Source: Hirschia litorea (GTDB taxonomy: Bacteria; Pseudomonadota; Alphaproteobacteria; Caulobacterales; Hyphomonadaceae). Taken from it: a stretch of DNA of 64,000 bases. Shown piece after piece: positions 44,808 to 53,732 of this stretch. Location of the stretch: positions 496,001 to 560,000 of the forward strand of contig NZ_JBHTBR010000005.1 in the NCBI RefSeq assembly GCF_042665075.1, written 5' to 3'. Numbering within the stretch: position 1 is the first letter of the stretch; each line of letters begins with the position of its first letter. Made by a program: the position numbers and the translations under genes. The notes below the pieces were generated by a model, which saw only the letters and a list, made by a program, of their open reading frames with translations, was not told where the DNA came from and did no database searches.

Positions 44808-47273
44808 ATGACGCAAAGCTCCCTCTCTCTTCCTATTGATGATGTTATTGATAACATCAAAACCAGTCTACGCACGCATTCTCGCCTAGTCCTCGCCGCT
44901 CCTCCAGGGGCAGGTAAAACAACGCGTGTCCCGCTCGCTTTGCTAGATGAAGACTGGGCAAAGTCTGGGAAAATACTCGTCCTAGAACCACGTCGTATTG
45001 CTGCCCGCGCGGCTGCAACGCGTATGGCCCAAACCTTAGGTGAACGTGTCGGCGATACAATTGGCCTGCGCGCGCGCCTTGATGTACGCACATCTAAATC
45101 CACGCGCATTGAAGTCATCACAGAGGGTATTTTTACCCGCATGATACTTGATGATCCCGAATTATCCGGCATTAGCGCGGTTATATTCGATGAGTTTCAT
45201 GAACGCTCCCTTGATGCTGACCTTGGCCTCGCACTTGCCCTTGAAGCGCAAGAAGCCCTGCGCGAAGATTTACGTATCCTACCCATGTCCGCCACATTGG
45301 ACACACAAGGTCTACCCGCATTTTTAAATGCCCCCCTTATCCAGTCTGATGGGCGCGCCCACCCTGTCACCACACATTACATAGGCCGCAATCAAAATGC
45401 CCGCCTCGAAGATGAGGTTGCATCCGCTATCAACCATGCGCTCAAAGAAGAAACAGGTTCACTCCTCGTTTTCCTTCCCGGCGCAATGGAAATTAAACGC
45501 ACAGCCGAACGCCTAGACCACCTTGGCGATAATATTCTAATTGCCCCGCTCTTTGGCGGCCTCACACCACAAGAGCAAGATGCAGCAATTTCACCTCCCC
45601 CCGCAGGGAAGCGCAAAATTGTTCTGGCAACCGATATCGCCGAGAGTTCACTCACAATTGAAGGCGTACGCATCGTCATAGATGCCGGCCTTGCCCGTGT
45701 GCCTCGATATGATGCCTCCTTAAATGCCTCACGCCTAGATACAATCCGCGCATCCCGCGCCAACGCCGATCAAAGACGCGGACGCGCCGGCCGTACAGAG
45801 CCGGGCGTGTGTTATCGCTTATGGCATGAAGCCGAAACACGCGGCTTACCTGCCTTTCCAGCACCTGAAATCACCAATAGCGACCTCACGAGCCTTGTGC
45901 TTGATCTCGCCCGATGGGGCACGCACGATCCATCCTCCATGCGTTGGCTGGATGCACCGCCCCAAGGCGTTTGGAATGCCAGTCTTGCGCTGTTGCAAAA
46001 TCTGGGTGCCATCAATGAAAAAGGACAACCGACCCCATTCGGCCTTAAGTTATCTGATCTTCCATTGCCACCAAGATTAGCAGCAATGGTGCTGGGGGCG
46101 GATAAGATTGAGACTATCCCTCTAGCTGCTCATATAGCCGCCTTGATAAGTGAGCGAGGTTTAAGCGGAAAAAGCATTGATGCCCGCGAACGTCTTGCGC
46201 GCTTTTCCGTGGATAAATCAGGTCGCGCACGCGCCATGCGGGATATGGCAAACCGATGGGCCAGAACCGCAAAACCCGCATTGAAAAACAATCCCTACTT
46301 AAACCGAGAAGAAGCAGGCGTCACAATTGCGCAAGGTTTTCCAGACAGAATTGCCAAAGCACGACCAGGCAAGGTGGGGGAGTTCCTCATGGCCAATGGA
46401 CGCGCCGCGCAGGTGGACACCACAGACCCCCTCTCAAGGGAAGCATGGCTAGCGATCGCGGACATCACAGGGGGAGCAGCCACCCTGCGCATCACCCTCG
46501 CAGCACCAATTTCTGAAGCTGAAGCGCGCGATATTGGTCCAGAGATCACCGAAGATATTGCCAGTTTCGATGCCAAATTAAACCGCCTCACAGCAAGGCG
46601 CGTAACACGCATTGGGGCAATCACACTCTCCCAAACACCCCTTGCAAAACCCAGCGGAAAGGCCGCTATAAAAGGGCTTTTGGATGCCTTTGAAAAAGAC
46701 GGGACAAAACTCCTCCCAGCACATGATGCAATCGCCTCATTCAGTGCACGGATTAATTTTTTACACACCCAATTTGGTTCAATTTGGCCGGAAAATTTTG
46801 CAAATACCATCCATACACGCGCAAAGGATTGGTTGGCCCCACTCCTTGAAAACGCAAGAGATTTTTCAAATATAACAGACGCAAAAGCCATAGCCGCCAT
46901 CAAAACATTGCTCGACTGGCAACTCATATCTGAAATGGAAAACCTCGCGCCATCTCACTGGACCACACCTACAGATCGCAATGTTTCCATTGTCTATGAT
47001 AGCGAAAAAGGCCCCACGGTTAGCGTCAAAGCGCAAGAGTTTTTTGGCCTCTCCCAGCACCCTCATATCGCCAATGGACGCGTCCCCCTCACTCTCGAAA
47101 TGCTCTCACCTGCCCAGCGCCCAATCGCAATGACAAAAGACATAGTCGCCTTCTGGACAGGAGGCTATCAGGACATGCGGAAGGATATGCGGGGGCGTTA
47201 CCCTAAGCATGATTGGCCCGAAAATCCCGCAAATGCGAAACCCCAACGCGGCGTAAAAAAGCGTTCACATTGA
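44808..47273 (+). CDS. hrpB: ATP-dependent helicase HrpB
   Basis: An 821-residue DEAH-box helicase. APPGAGKTTRVPLALL (Walker A), DEFHERSLDADLGLAL (Walker B), MSATLD (motif III), TDIAESSLTIEGV and the QRRGRAGRTEPGVCYRL motif VI are all intact. The C-terminal GGYQDMRKDMRGRYPKHDWPENP is the HrpB C-terminal signature. Function in bacteria is not well defined; RNA-related roles are assumed. Probably co-transcribed with the upstream phosphoesterase. Confidence 0.96.
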   Translation: MTQSSLSLPIDDVIDNIKTSLRTHSRLVLAAPPGAGKTTRVPLALLDEDWAKSGKILVLEPRRIAARAAATRMAQTLGERVGDTIGLRARLDVRTSKSTRIEVITEGIFTRMILDDPELSGISAVIFDEFHERSLDADLGLALALEAQEALREDLRILPMSATLDTQGLPAFLNAPLIQSDGRAHPVTTHYIGRNQNARLEDEVASAINHALKEETGSLLVFLPGAMEIKRTAERLDHLGDNILIAPLFGGLTPQEQDAAISPPPAGKRKIVLATDIAESSLTIEGVRIVIDAGLARVPRYDASLNASRLDTIRASRANADQRRGRAGRTEPGVCYRLWHEAETRGLPAFPAPEITNSDLTSLVLDLARWGTHDPSSMRWLDAPPQGVWNASLALLQNLGAINEKGQPTPFGLKLSDLPLPPRLAAMVLGADKIETIPLAAHIAALISERGLSGKSIDARERLARFSVDKSGRARAMRDMANRWARTAKPALKNNPYLNREEAGVTIAQGFPDRIAKARPGKVGEFLMANGRAAQVDTTDPLSREAWLAIADITGGAATLRITLAAPISEAEARDIGPEITEDIASFDAKLNRLTARRVTRIGAITLSQTPLAKPSGKAAIKGLLDAFEKDGTKLLPAHDAIASFSARINFLHTQFGSIWPENFANTIHTRAKDWLAPLLENARDFSNITDAKAIAAIKTLLDWQLISEMENLAPSHWTTPTDRNVSIVYDSEKGPTVSVKAQEFFGLSQHPHIANGRVPLTLEMLSPAQRPIAMTKDIVAFWTGGYQDMRKDMRGRYPKHDWPENPANAKPQRGVKKRSH

Positions 47274-47437
47274 AGTCACTAAATCGCCATGAAGCAAATT
47301 GATAATACCAACTTATCCTACACCCACCTTGTCCAATCTGCGACGAATCGACCAGAACTGCTTTATTCATTACCCATACACACGCAGCATTGTTATATCT
47401 AACCCGGAAACTAAGAATTCGAGCTGGAGCCGACCCT

Positions 47438-47830
47438 ATGAAAACATTCAAAATCGCATCATTCGCCCTCACCGCATTCGCCATGACAGCAGGCTTTTCT
47501 GGAAGCGCCCTCGCGGAAGGCGACGCAGAAGCTGGCGCGAAAGTCTTCAAAAAATGCGTTGCATGTCACAATGTTGTAGGTGCCAATAAAGTGGGTCCAA
47601 ACCTAAACAATATTCTTGGTCGTGAAATCGCTTCTGTGGAAGGTTTCAAATACTCCAAAGCCATGCTCGCTGAAGGTGAAGGCGGCAAGACTTGGGATAC
47701 TGAATCTCTATCTGCTTACCTTGCCAACCCACGTGCTGCGGTCAAGGGTAATAAAATGGTCTTTATCGGCCTAAAAAAAGAGAAAGAACAACAGGATGTG
47801 ATTGCGTATATCATGTCTAAAAGCGAATAA
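47438..47830 (+). CDS. Small soluble cytochrome c (class I)
   Basis: A 130-residue precursor. A Sec signal peptide (cleavage after ALA, about residue 26) is followed by a mature domain of about 104 residues with the haem-attachment motif CVACH (40-44), the GPNLNNILGR loop and the axial Met107 in NKMVF. It resembles mitochondrial-like cytochrome c2. It shuttles electrons in the periplasm, for example from the bc1 complex to an oxidase, and needs the ccm system encoded at 60-63 kb. GGAG lies about 9 bases before the ATG. A clear terminator follows. Confidence 0.93.
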   Translation: MKTFKIASFALTAFAMTAGFSGSALAEGDAEAGAKVFKKCVACHNVVGANKVGPNLNNILGREIASVEGFKYSKAMLAEGEGGKTWDTESLSAYLANPRAAVKGNKMVFIGLKKEKEQQDVIAYIMSKSE

Positions 47831-47853
47831 TCCGCTTCTAAAAACCTATGCAG

Positions 47854-47888
47854 AAAAAGGCGCACTCTATACTGGGTGCGCCTTTTTT
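47854..47888 (+). terminator. Bidirectional terminator after cytochrome c gene
   Basis: A perfect 12-bp stem (aaaaaggcgcac / gtgcgccttttt) with a 10-base loop lies between the convergent cytochrome and unknown genes, with T runs on both strands. Confidence 0.9.
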
Positions 47889-47889
47889 C

Positions 47890-48300
47890 TTACCACTGCA
47901 TTCCAAATGATTTTTTCAACGCTTCCATAAAGGTTCGTGGCTTCTCCAACTCCTTGGGATCTAACGACCCAAAGACCAATAAAGTGCTGTCTGCATCTTC
48001 CAAACGCACGCCACGTGGACGGTTATATTCATCCACATCAAGCGAATTCCAATCATGACGTGAGTCAATCGTGAGGATTAGTTTGCTGCCGCCTTGGCCA
48101 TCTTCATCTCTGCCAAACACCAATCCATAAATGGTCTCTCGCCCCCACAAAAGGCCGTGTGAGACTTGTTGGCGTTTGCCATCCAAGAGCACTTCATCGC
48201 GAAACATATGTCGACGCCATTGCAAAATATGCATGGTTTTAGACGTTACAACCTTGATATCTATGGCACCATTTGCCACGCGAATAAGTTCAGCTTTCAT
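47890..48300 (-). CDS. Hypothetical beta-rich cytoplasmic protein
   Basis: A 136-residue protein of unknown function with no signal peptide or membrane helix. It appears to be beta-rich, with a central LLDGKRQQVSHGLLWGRETIYGLVFG segment and an acidic, Gly-rich loop (GRDEDGQGG). The C-terminal third (LDPKELEKPRTFMEALKKSF) is probably helical. No family was recognised; a faint resemblance to the FAIM-type beta fold is speculative. AGGAG lies 9 bases before the ATG, but this site can pair with an upstream sequence (see the hairpin at 48311-48357). Confidence 0.65.
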   Translation of the reverse strand: MKAELIRVANGAIDIKVVTSKTMHILQWRRHMFRDEVLLDGKRQQVSHGLLWGRETIYGLVFGRDEDGQGGSKLILTIDSRHDWNSLDVDEYNRPRGVRLEDADSTLLVFGSLDPKELEKPRTFMEALKKSFGMQW

Positions 48301-48310
48301 GTGATATAGC

Positions 48311-48357
48311 TCCTCTTGCGCTCATAATATATCGAAAAACGATAAACCGCAAGAGGA
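48311..48357 (-). promoter_or_regulatory. Leader hairpin covering the ribosome-binding site
   Basis: Arms tcctcttgcg (48311-48320) and cgcaagagga (48348-48357) are perfectly complementary over 10 bp; a 5-bp inner hairpin (tatcg/cgata, 48330-48344) sits inside. On the minus strand the distal arm contains the AAGAGGA Shine-Dalgarno of the gene starting at 48300, so folding would hide it. It could also act as a terminator-like hairpin for the upstream gene, but no T run follows. Confidence 0.5.
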
Positions 48358-48377
48358 AGTATATTCACATTTTCAAA

Positions 48378-48971
48378 TTAATATTTGACGTTACAGCCAT
48401 ACGGTTTGCTTGATGCAGTCTGCACCTCTTTGCCTGCCGATATGTCCGCAAATGCAGATAAAACATAATTCTCCGCACGCTCTATATCTGCAGGATTTCC
48501 CGAAGGGATGGAATCAATCGCTCCAGCATATTCAAGAATACCATCATCAATTACAAACATATGCGGCGTTGTTTGCGCCTTATAGAGTTTACCAATTTCA
48601 CCTGTAGGATCAAGAATTGTGTAATCCGGCATCGCACCATGATCAGAAGCTATGGAGTTGGCCTCATCCGCATCCACATAGCCCTGCTTACCTGGAGCAG
48701 AAGAGATAATCGTGATCCACTTAGCACCGCCCTCAGTCAGCGTTTTTTGAGTCGCCTGCATATTTCCTGAATCATAGTGTTTTTGTACAAAAGGACAGCC
48801 ATCATTTGTCCACTCCAAAACGACGAGACCTTCTATATCGCTTAGTTTAACAGTCTCCCCATGCGTGGAAACTGCTTCAAAATCAGGAACTTCCTCTCCC
48901 AATCGCGGAGCTGCCAATGCTGGAAGCGCTAGAGCAAAAGATAAAACACTTGCGACAAATAGAGACTTCAT
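48378..48971 (-). CDS. Exported thioredoxin-fold, peroxiredoxin-like protein
   Basis: A 197-residue protein with a Sec signal peptide (cleavage after ALA, about residue 20). The thioredoxin-fold domain starts LGEEVPDFEAVSTHGETVKLSD. The motif reads NDGCPFVQKHY, with only one Cys where related proteins often have CxxC (e.g. 'CNHCPFV'). A C-terminal YGCNVKY motif is characteristic of the PRX_like1 group of the AhpC/TSA superfamily. The protein is probably a periplasmic thiol redox protein. Possibly co-transcribed with the gene at 47890. Confidence 0.85.
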   Translation of the reverse strand: MKSLFVASVLSFALALPALAAPRLGEEVPDFEAVSTHGETVKLSDIEGLVVLEWTNDGCPFVQKHYDSGNMQATQKTLTEGGAKWITIISSAPGKQGYVDADEANSIASDHGAMPDYTILDPTGEIGKLYKAQTTPHMFVIDDGILEYAGAIDSIPSGNPADIERAENYVLSAFADISAGKEVQTASSKPYGCNVKY

Positions 48972-49073
48972 AAAAACGCCCTTTCAGACAGGTGGTTCAA
49001 TAAAACTACACCCCACAAGCCTGAAAGGACTATCTTGAAAAATCAAATCACAATCTAGTGTTTACCAATAATT

Positions 49074-51266
49074 TTACTCAGCTGATGACCCCATAAGTTT
49101 TTGCATTAGATAGGTCATTTCCAGCGCACGGCGATTTGCAGATTCTTTCAAATTCGCCGCTGCAGAGTGTCCACCATCAATGTTTTCATAATACAAGAAT
49201 GGCTTTTCAAGATCCTGTAAACGATGCGCCATTTTACGTGCGTGAGCTGGGTGAACGCGGTCATCTTTTGTGGAGGTGACGAAGAAGATTTCTGGATACT
49301 CCATTGATGGATCAATATTGTGGTAGGGCGATAGTTTTTCCAACCATTCGCGCTCTTCTGGCACATCTGGATCACCATATTCATCCATCCAAGACGCACC
49401 CGCCAGCATGGTGTGATAACGCAGCATATCCAATAACGGCACCTGACACACAACCGCCGAGAACAAGTCTGGGCGCTGTGTAAACATAACACCCATGAGC
49501 AAACCACCATTGGAGCCGCCCATAATTCCTAGTTTGCTTGGTGATGTAAGCCCCTTGCCGATAATATCTTCAGCAACTGAAATGAAGTCATCATACACTA
49601 CTTGACGCTTTAGCTTCAGCCCGGCTTGGTGCCATGCCGGTCCAAATTCTCCGCCGCCCCGAATATTCGCAAGCACATAGGCACCGCCATTATCGAGCCA
49701 AAGCTTGCCAGTGAATGCTGAATAGCTTGGATTTAGCGATATCTGGAAACCACCATACCCATAAAGCAAGGTTGGCGTGGAACCATCCATCGCGGTGTCT
49801 TTTGCTCGTACCACAAAATAAGGCACTTTTGTTCCATCTTTCGATGTCGATTCAAATTGCTCTACCACATATGGGCTTGCGTCAAATTTTGGTGGCAAGC
49901 TTTTTAGCAATGTCACTTCACCTGATTTTGCATCAAATGCATATAAGGAATCTGGGTTTAAAAAGCCCTCATAATTGAGGAAAACATCGCTCTCGTCTTT
50001 GGATGCGAACGCAATTCCAGCATTTCCATTGTCAGGGAGCGCAACAGGAGAAAACGTCCATTCGCCATCAACCAAATCACCTGACATCACTTTACCGGCG
50101 ACATTATCGTTATAAGAGATCAACAAGGCATCCTTGGATAAAGATACGCTGCCTATAGCCTGACGCTCTTTAGGGCGCATCACAAGCGAAACGCTTGGCA
50201 GTGTTTTGCTCTCAAGAAAGGCGTTCACTTCAAAGGCGACTAAATCCCCTTGCTTGAAGCTACCCTGCCCTTCAACATCCCAATCAGCCTCCAATGTCAA
50301 AAGAAATTGGCCAGCATATACGCCTTGGGGTGTTGATTTTTTCGGGATTGGCCATTTGACCGCCTCTGATCCATCTTCAGGAAATAGCCAGTAATTGAAC
50401 GAGAAAAAAGACTCAGCTTCCATTGCAGACTGAATAACGCGCCCATCTTCAAGCTCAAACGTCATCGGCCACACACCCATAACAGTCGGTGAGCTTTGCA
50501 AAATCGTCTGCGCTTCATTTAGAGGCGTACCGCGCGTCCAACGTTTTAGAATATATGGGTAGCCGGACTCCGTAACGGAAGCGACACCGTCCACATCACC
50601 CCAATCTGTCGCGACAAGCAGGGTATCAGCACCAGCCCATGCGATACCTTGTTTGGCTTCATGCGTTGCAAAGCCGCCTTCTACAAACGTTTTGCTTGCA
50701 AGATCAAACTCGCGCTGAATGACAGCGTCTTTACCGCCATCAGATAGGGAAACCATACATTTCCACTGCGTGGCATTCTTGGGTTTAAAACAATTTGAGC
50801 CTTTAAATACCCAGTTTTTATCTTCTGCTTTTGCTAAAGCATCAAAGTCTAATACCGTCTCCCAGACAGGCGTATCTGACTTATAGCTCTCCAATGTGGT
50901 TTTGCGCCAAAGGCCACGCACATTCGTTTCATCCTGCCAGAAATTATACACAAACCCATCACGTACAGACCCGTAAGGAATACGCTCTTTAGCGTTCACA
51001 ATATCGAGTGCATCTTTCTCAAGCGCCGCAAATCGAGGATCAGTTTTCAAACGTGCGAGGGAGCGTTCATTCTCTCCCTTCACCCATTCAAGTGCTTTGT
51101 CGCCTTCAACTTCTTCAAGGAAAAGGTGCGCGTCTGAACTAAAGCTCAGATCAGCTTTACTCGAAACTGATGGAGTGTCTGCCGTGTTCGTCATTATAGA
51201 TGTATCGTCCTGCGCCGTGCATGCTCCAGCTAACAATATAGCTGCACTTAAAATTATCTTGTTCAT
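49074..51266 (-). CDS. Prolyl oligopeptidase family serine peptidase (S9), lipoprotein
   Basis: A 730-residue peptidase. A lipobox (LLAGAC) gives a lipoprotein signal; a seven-bladed propeller-type N-terminal region (about 60-470) is followed by an alpha/beta-hydrolase catalytic domain. GGSNGGLLMG holds the nucleophile Ser (about 584), TKDDRVHPAH holds the Asp and DGGHSAA the His. It cleaves short proline-containing peptides, here probably in the periplasm or on the outer membrane. AAAGG lies about 7-9 bases before the ATG. Single-gene unit; divergent from dapF with about 270 bases between. Confidence 0.94.
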   Translation of the reverse strand: MNKIILSAAILLAGACTAQDDTSIMTNTADTPSVSSKADLSFSSDAHLFLEEVEGDKALEWVKGENERSLARLKTDPRFAALEKDALDIVNAKERIPYGSVRDGFVYNFWQDETNVRGLWRKTTLESYKSDTPVWETVLDFDALAKAEDKNWVFKGSNCFKPKNATQWKCMVSLSDGGKDAVIQREFDLASKTFVEGGFATHEAKQGIAWAGADTLLVATDWGDVDGVASVTESGYPYILKRWTRGTPLNEAQTILQSSPTVMGVWPMTFELEDGRVIQSAMEAESFFSFNYWLFPEDGSEAVKWPIPKKSTPQGVYAGQFLLTLEADWDVEGQGSFKQGDLVAFEVNAFLESKTLPSVSLVMRPKERQAIGSVSLSKDALLISYNDNVAGKVMSGDLVDGEWTFSPVALPDNGNAGIAFASKDESDVFLNYEGFLNPDSLYAFDAKSGEVTLLKSLPPKFDASPYVVEQFESTSKDGTKVPYFVVRAKDTAMDGSTPTLLYGYGGFQISLNPSYSAFTGKLWLDNGGAYVLANIRGGGEFGPAWHQAGLKLKRQVVYDDFISVAEDIIGKGLTSPSKLGIMGGSNGGLLMGVMFTQRPDLFSAVVCQVPLLDMLRYHTMLAGASWMDEYGDPDVPEEREWLEKLSPYHNIDPSMEYPEIFFVTSTKDDRVHPAHARKMAHRLQDLEKPFLYYENIDGGHSAAANLKESANRRALEMTYLMQKLMGSSAE

Positions 51267-51536
51267 AAAGTGACCTTTCCCGCATAAAACGAGCTTATCG
51301 TCACATGCTCATGATGCAAGTATGCGTCATGCAACATTTCATTTATTTACAATCGAATATGTTTAGATGGGGTGTGTTCAAAGAACCTCAATATTACGTG
51401 TTACATGCTTTAAATCTTATTTAGTTTGACGCGCCGGAAAAACTTCTTATTTTCACCCTAAAGGCGAATAGACAAACGCAGCGCGCGCAGTCATCTTAAC
51501 TATGTTGCATGCTTTCTACACGGATGAAGAATACCC

Positions 51537-52382
51537 ATGAAGTATTATCAAATGAATGGCTGCGGAAATGCATTTGCTATCCTTGATGGGCGCGGTGAAA
51601 AACTGTCTCTTTCTCCCGAAGCTGTACGTCGCATCGCAAAATCCGCCAACGCAGATCAAGTTGTCTCCTTAGAGCATTCCATGCGCGGTGATATTTTCAT
51701 GCGTATTTGGAATAATACCGGCAGCGAAGTAAGTGCGTGTGGAAATGTGTCCCGTTGTGTCGGCTGGATTATGATGCGCGAACGCAAACGCGACACAATC
51801 AAAATTGAAACAGAGGCAGGTCTCCTCATTGCCAAACGCCATGGCAATGGTGAAACCATGATCTCAGTTGATATGGGCTCACCTCTTCTTAAATGGGAAG
51901 AAATACCCCTTGCTGAACGCATGGACACACGCGGTATAGATATCAAAATTGGCCCCATTGACGCCCCTTATCTTCAGCTTCCTGGAGCTGTGAATATGGG
52001 TAATCCTCATTGTGTGTTCTTCGTTGATGATTTGGATGCCACAGATGTTAAAGCGATCGGCCCGCTTATCGAAGGTCACATGCTCTTCCCAGAGAAGGTC
52101 AATGTTGGTTTTGCTCAAATATTAGGGCGCGACTGTATTCGTTTGCGTGTATGGGAGCGTGATGCTGGCCTCACCAAAGCTTGTGGCACTGGCGCGTGTG
52201 CAGCTGTCGTTGCAGGTGTACGTAAAAATCTCTTAAACCGGTCCTGCACAGTGTTTGTTGATGGTGGAGACCTTCACATTGACTGGCGCGAGTCGGATGA
52301 TCACGTCATCATGACAGGCCCCATCGAGCTTGAACGCCAAGCCGAAATTAAATCACCTGCCTCTGCTCCCCTATTTAAATAA
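51537..52382 (+). CDS. dapF: Diaminopimelate epimerase
   Basis: A 281-residue enzyme that converts LL- to meso-diaminopimelate for lysine and peptidoglycan synthesis. Both catalytic cysteines are seen: Cys68 in SACGN and Cys216 in ACGTGAC. NMGNPHCVFF is also intact. Length is normal. It is the first gene of the plus-strand block dapF - EF-hand lipoprotein - MerC-like - mtaB - ftsY; the order dapF-mtaB-ftsY is widespread in alphaproteobacteria, with the two small genes inserted here. Confidence 0.97.
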   Translation: MKYYQMNGCGNAFAILDGRGEKLSLSPEAVRRIAKSANADQVVSLEHSMRGDIFMRIWNNTGSEVSACGNVSRCVGWIMMRERKRDTIKIETEAGLLIAKRHGNGETMISVDMGSPLLKWEEIPLAERMDTRGIDIKIGPIDAPYLQLPGAVNMGNPHCVFFVDDLDATDVKAIGPLIEGHMLFPEKVNVGFAQILGRDCIRLRVWERDAGLTKACGTGACAAVVAGVRKNLLNRSCTVFVDGGDLHIDWRESDDHVIMTGPIELERQAEIKSPASAPLFK

Positions 52383-52468
52383 AAAATTTCGACGGATTCT
52401 CTCTGCGCTCCCGTTCTATCTCTTGGGATAATATCGGGGGCAATTTTGCCAAATGAGAGACTTTCAAA

Positions 52469-53041
52469 TTGTTCGACTTTAAATCTGGGACTGTCGCAAA
52501 GCTAACACTCGCCGCAAGCCTATTATTCGCCGCATCATGTGCCTCCCATAAACCACCAGAACGTGGAGGCGGACGCGGTGGCCCGCCCAATCAGGGCAAT
52601 CTCTCAACAATGGGTTATGTCGCAGCGCCCTTAAACCTGCTCTATGCAAGCATGGATGCAGACCAAGATGGATATACATCTATTGATGAGCTCAACAGAT
52701 TTATTGATACGAATTGGACAATTATGGGCTTGGAAGAAGACTCCCATTTGCGCAGTTTTGATTATCAATCATGGGCCACCATCTATCTAGGCCACGCCGA
52801 AGCTATGCCCAGTTTTATTGGATTTGATACGGACCTTAGCGGTTCAATCACTCAGCTTGAATTTGAAACCTGCCTACGCCGTCACTTCGATCTTCTCGAC
52901 CAAGATAAAAACGGCAGCCTCAATCGATCAGAATTGTTGGTGAAAATGCCAAGCATGCGCGGCCAATCTGGAGGTGGCGGCAAGCAACGCTCCAGTGGCG
53001 GCAAAGGTGAAGGCGGTGGCGGCAAAGGCCCTCCTCGCTAG
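52469..53041 (+). CDS. EF-hand lipoprotein
   Basis: A 190-residue exported protein starting at TTG. It has a short signal with lipobox (FAASC, Cys24), a Gly/Pro-rich linker (RGGGRGGPP) and three canonical 12-residue EF-hand loops: Asp63-Glu74 (DADQDGYTSIDE), Asp120-Glu131 (DTDLSGSITQLE) and Asp144-Glu155 (DQDKNGSLNRSE). A Gly/Lys-rich tail ends the protein. Each loop has acidic residues at 1, 3 and 12 and Gly at 6, so Ca2+ binding is very likely. Role unknown. It lies 86 bases after dapF with no terminator between them, followed by its own terminator. Confidence 0.85.
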   Translation: MFDFKSGTVAKLTLAASLLFAASCASHKPPERGGGRGGPPNQGNLSTMGYVAAPLNLLYASMDADQDGYTSIDELNRFIDTNWTIMGLEEDSHLRSFDYQSWATIYLGHAEAMPSFIGFDTDLSGSITQLEFETCLRRHFDLLDQDKNGSLNRSELLVKMPSMRGQSGGGGKQRSSGGKGEGGGGKGPPR

Positions 53042-53064
53042 ATCCTCACATATTAAAACGCCAG

Positions 53065-53095
53065 AATGCGGATGCTTCACAGCGTCCGCATTTTT
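53065..53095 (+). terminator. Rho-independent terminator after EF-hand lipoprotein gene
   Basis: An 11-bp stem with one G-T wobble (aatgcggatgc / gcgtccgcatt) and a short loop is followed by five T. Confidence 0.85.
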
Positions 53096-53237
53096 AATAG
53101 ATTGGCGCATAAGAATGCTATCCTCAAAAGCCTATCTGACATTCAAGCTATAAGTTTCATCGCCAGAATCATTGACAAAGTTTGGATGTGACGCTTTATC
53201 TGACGTTATATTATAACATCACATAAAGAATTTGCTC

Positions 53238-53591
53238 GTGAACTCCACTCGTTTAGATATTGTCGCCATTACCTCCTCCAGCGTTTGCCTGTTTCATTGT
53301 CTCGCACTTCCGGTTCTTACATCGGTAATTCCAATGTTCAGCGCATTCTCAGACACTGAATGGCTTCACAAAGCATTGGTTCTGATTGCGGCTCCGTCAG
53401 CTTTCTTTGCATTCCTTCAAACTCATAAAGCTGAAACTCGGAAGATTTTTGGTGTGTTTGCATTATTGGGAACGCTTTCTCTCATAGTCGCGGCATTCAT
53501 TCCCGCCCTACATGAGAGTGAAGTTCTTTTGACCACTTTGGGTGCAATTACGCTTGCAGGGGCGCACTTATTTAGATGGCAAAACCACTAA
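53238..53591 (+). CDS. MerC-domain membrane protein
   Basis: A 117-residue, four-helix membrane protein. CLFHCLALPVL in the first helix is the MerC cysteine-pair motif, with Pro-containing following helices of matching length. MerC proteins are mercury-uptake or similar metal transporters in mer operons; chromosomal relatives alone, as here, have unknown cargo. No other mer gene is adjacent. Start is taken as GTG 53238 with AAAGAA upstream; TTG 53232 is an in-frame alternative. Confidence 0.8.
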   Translation: MNSTRLDIVAITSSSVCLFHCLALPVLTSVIPMFSAFSDTEWLHKALVLIAAPSAFFAFLQTHKAETRKIFGVFALLGTLSLIVAAFIPALHESEVLLTTLGAITLAGAHLFRWQNH

Positions 53592-53732
53592 ACAAAAAAG
53601 GTGCGATGCCTCTCCCATAGGAGACGTTCAGCGTTCAATTCTATATCTTCAGCGTGGAAATCACGCCGTCTAATGTGTCCCGAAAATTCAGCCCTCTTGC
53701 AAAATCTTTCATAGACGCGCATTTAAGGGCCA

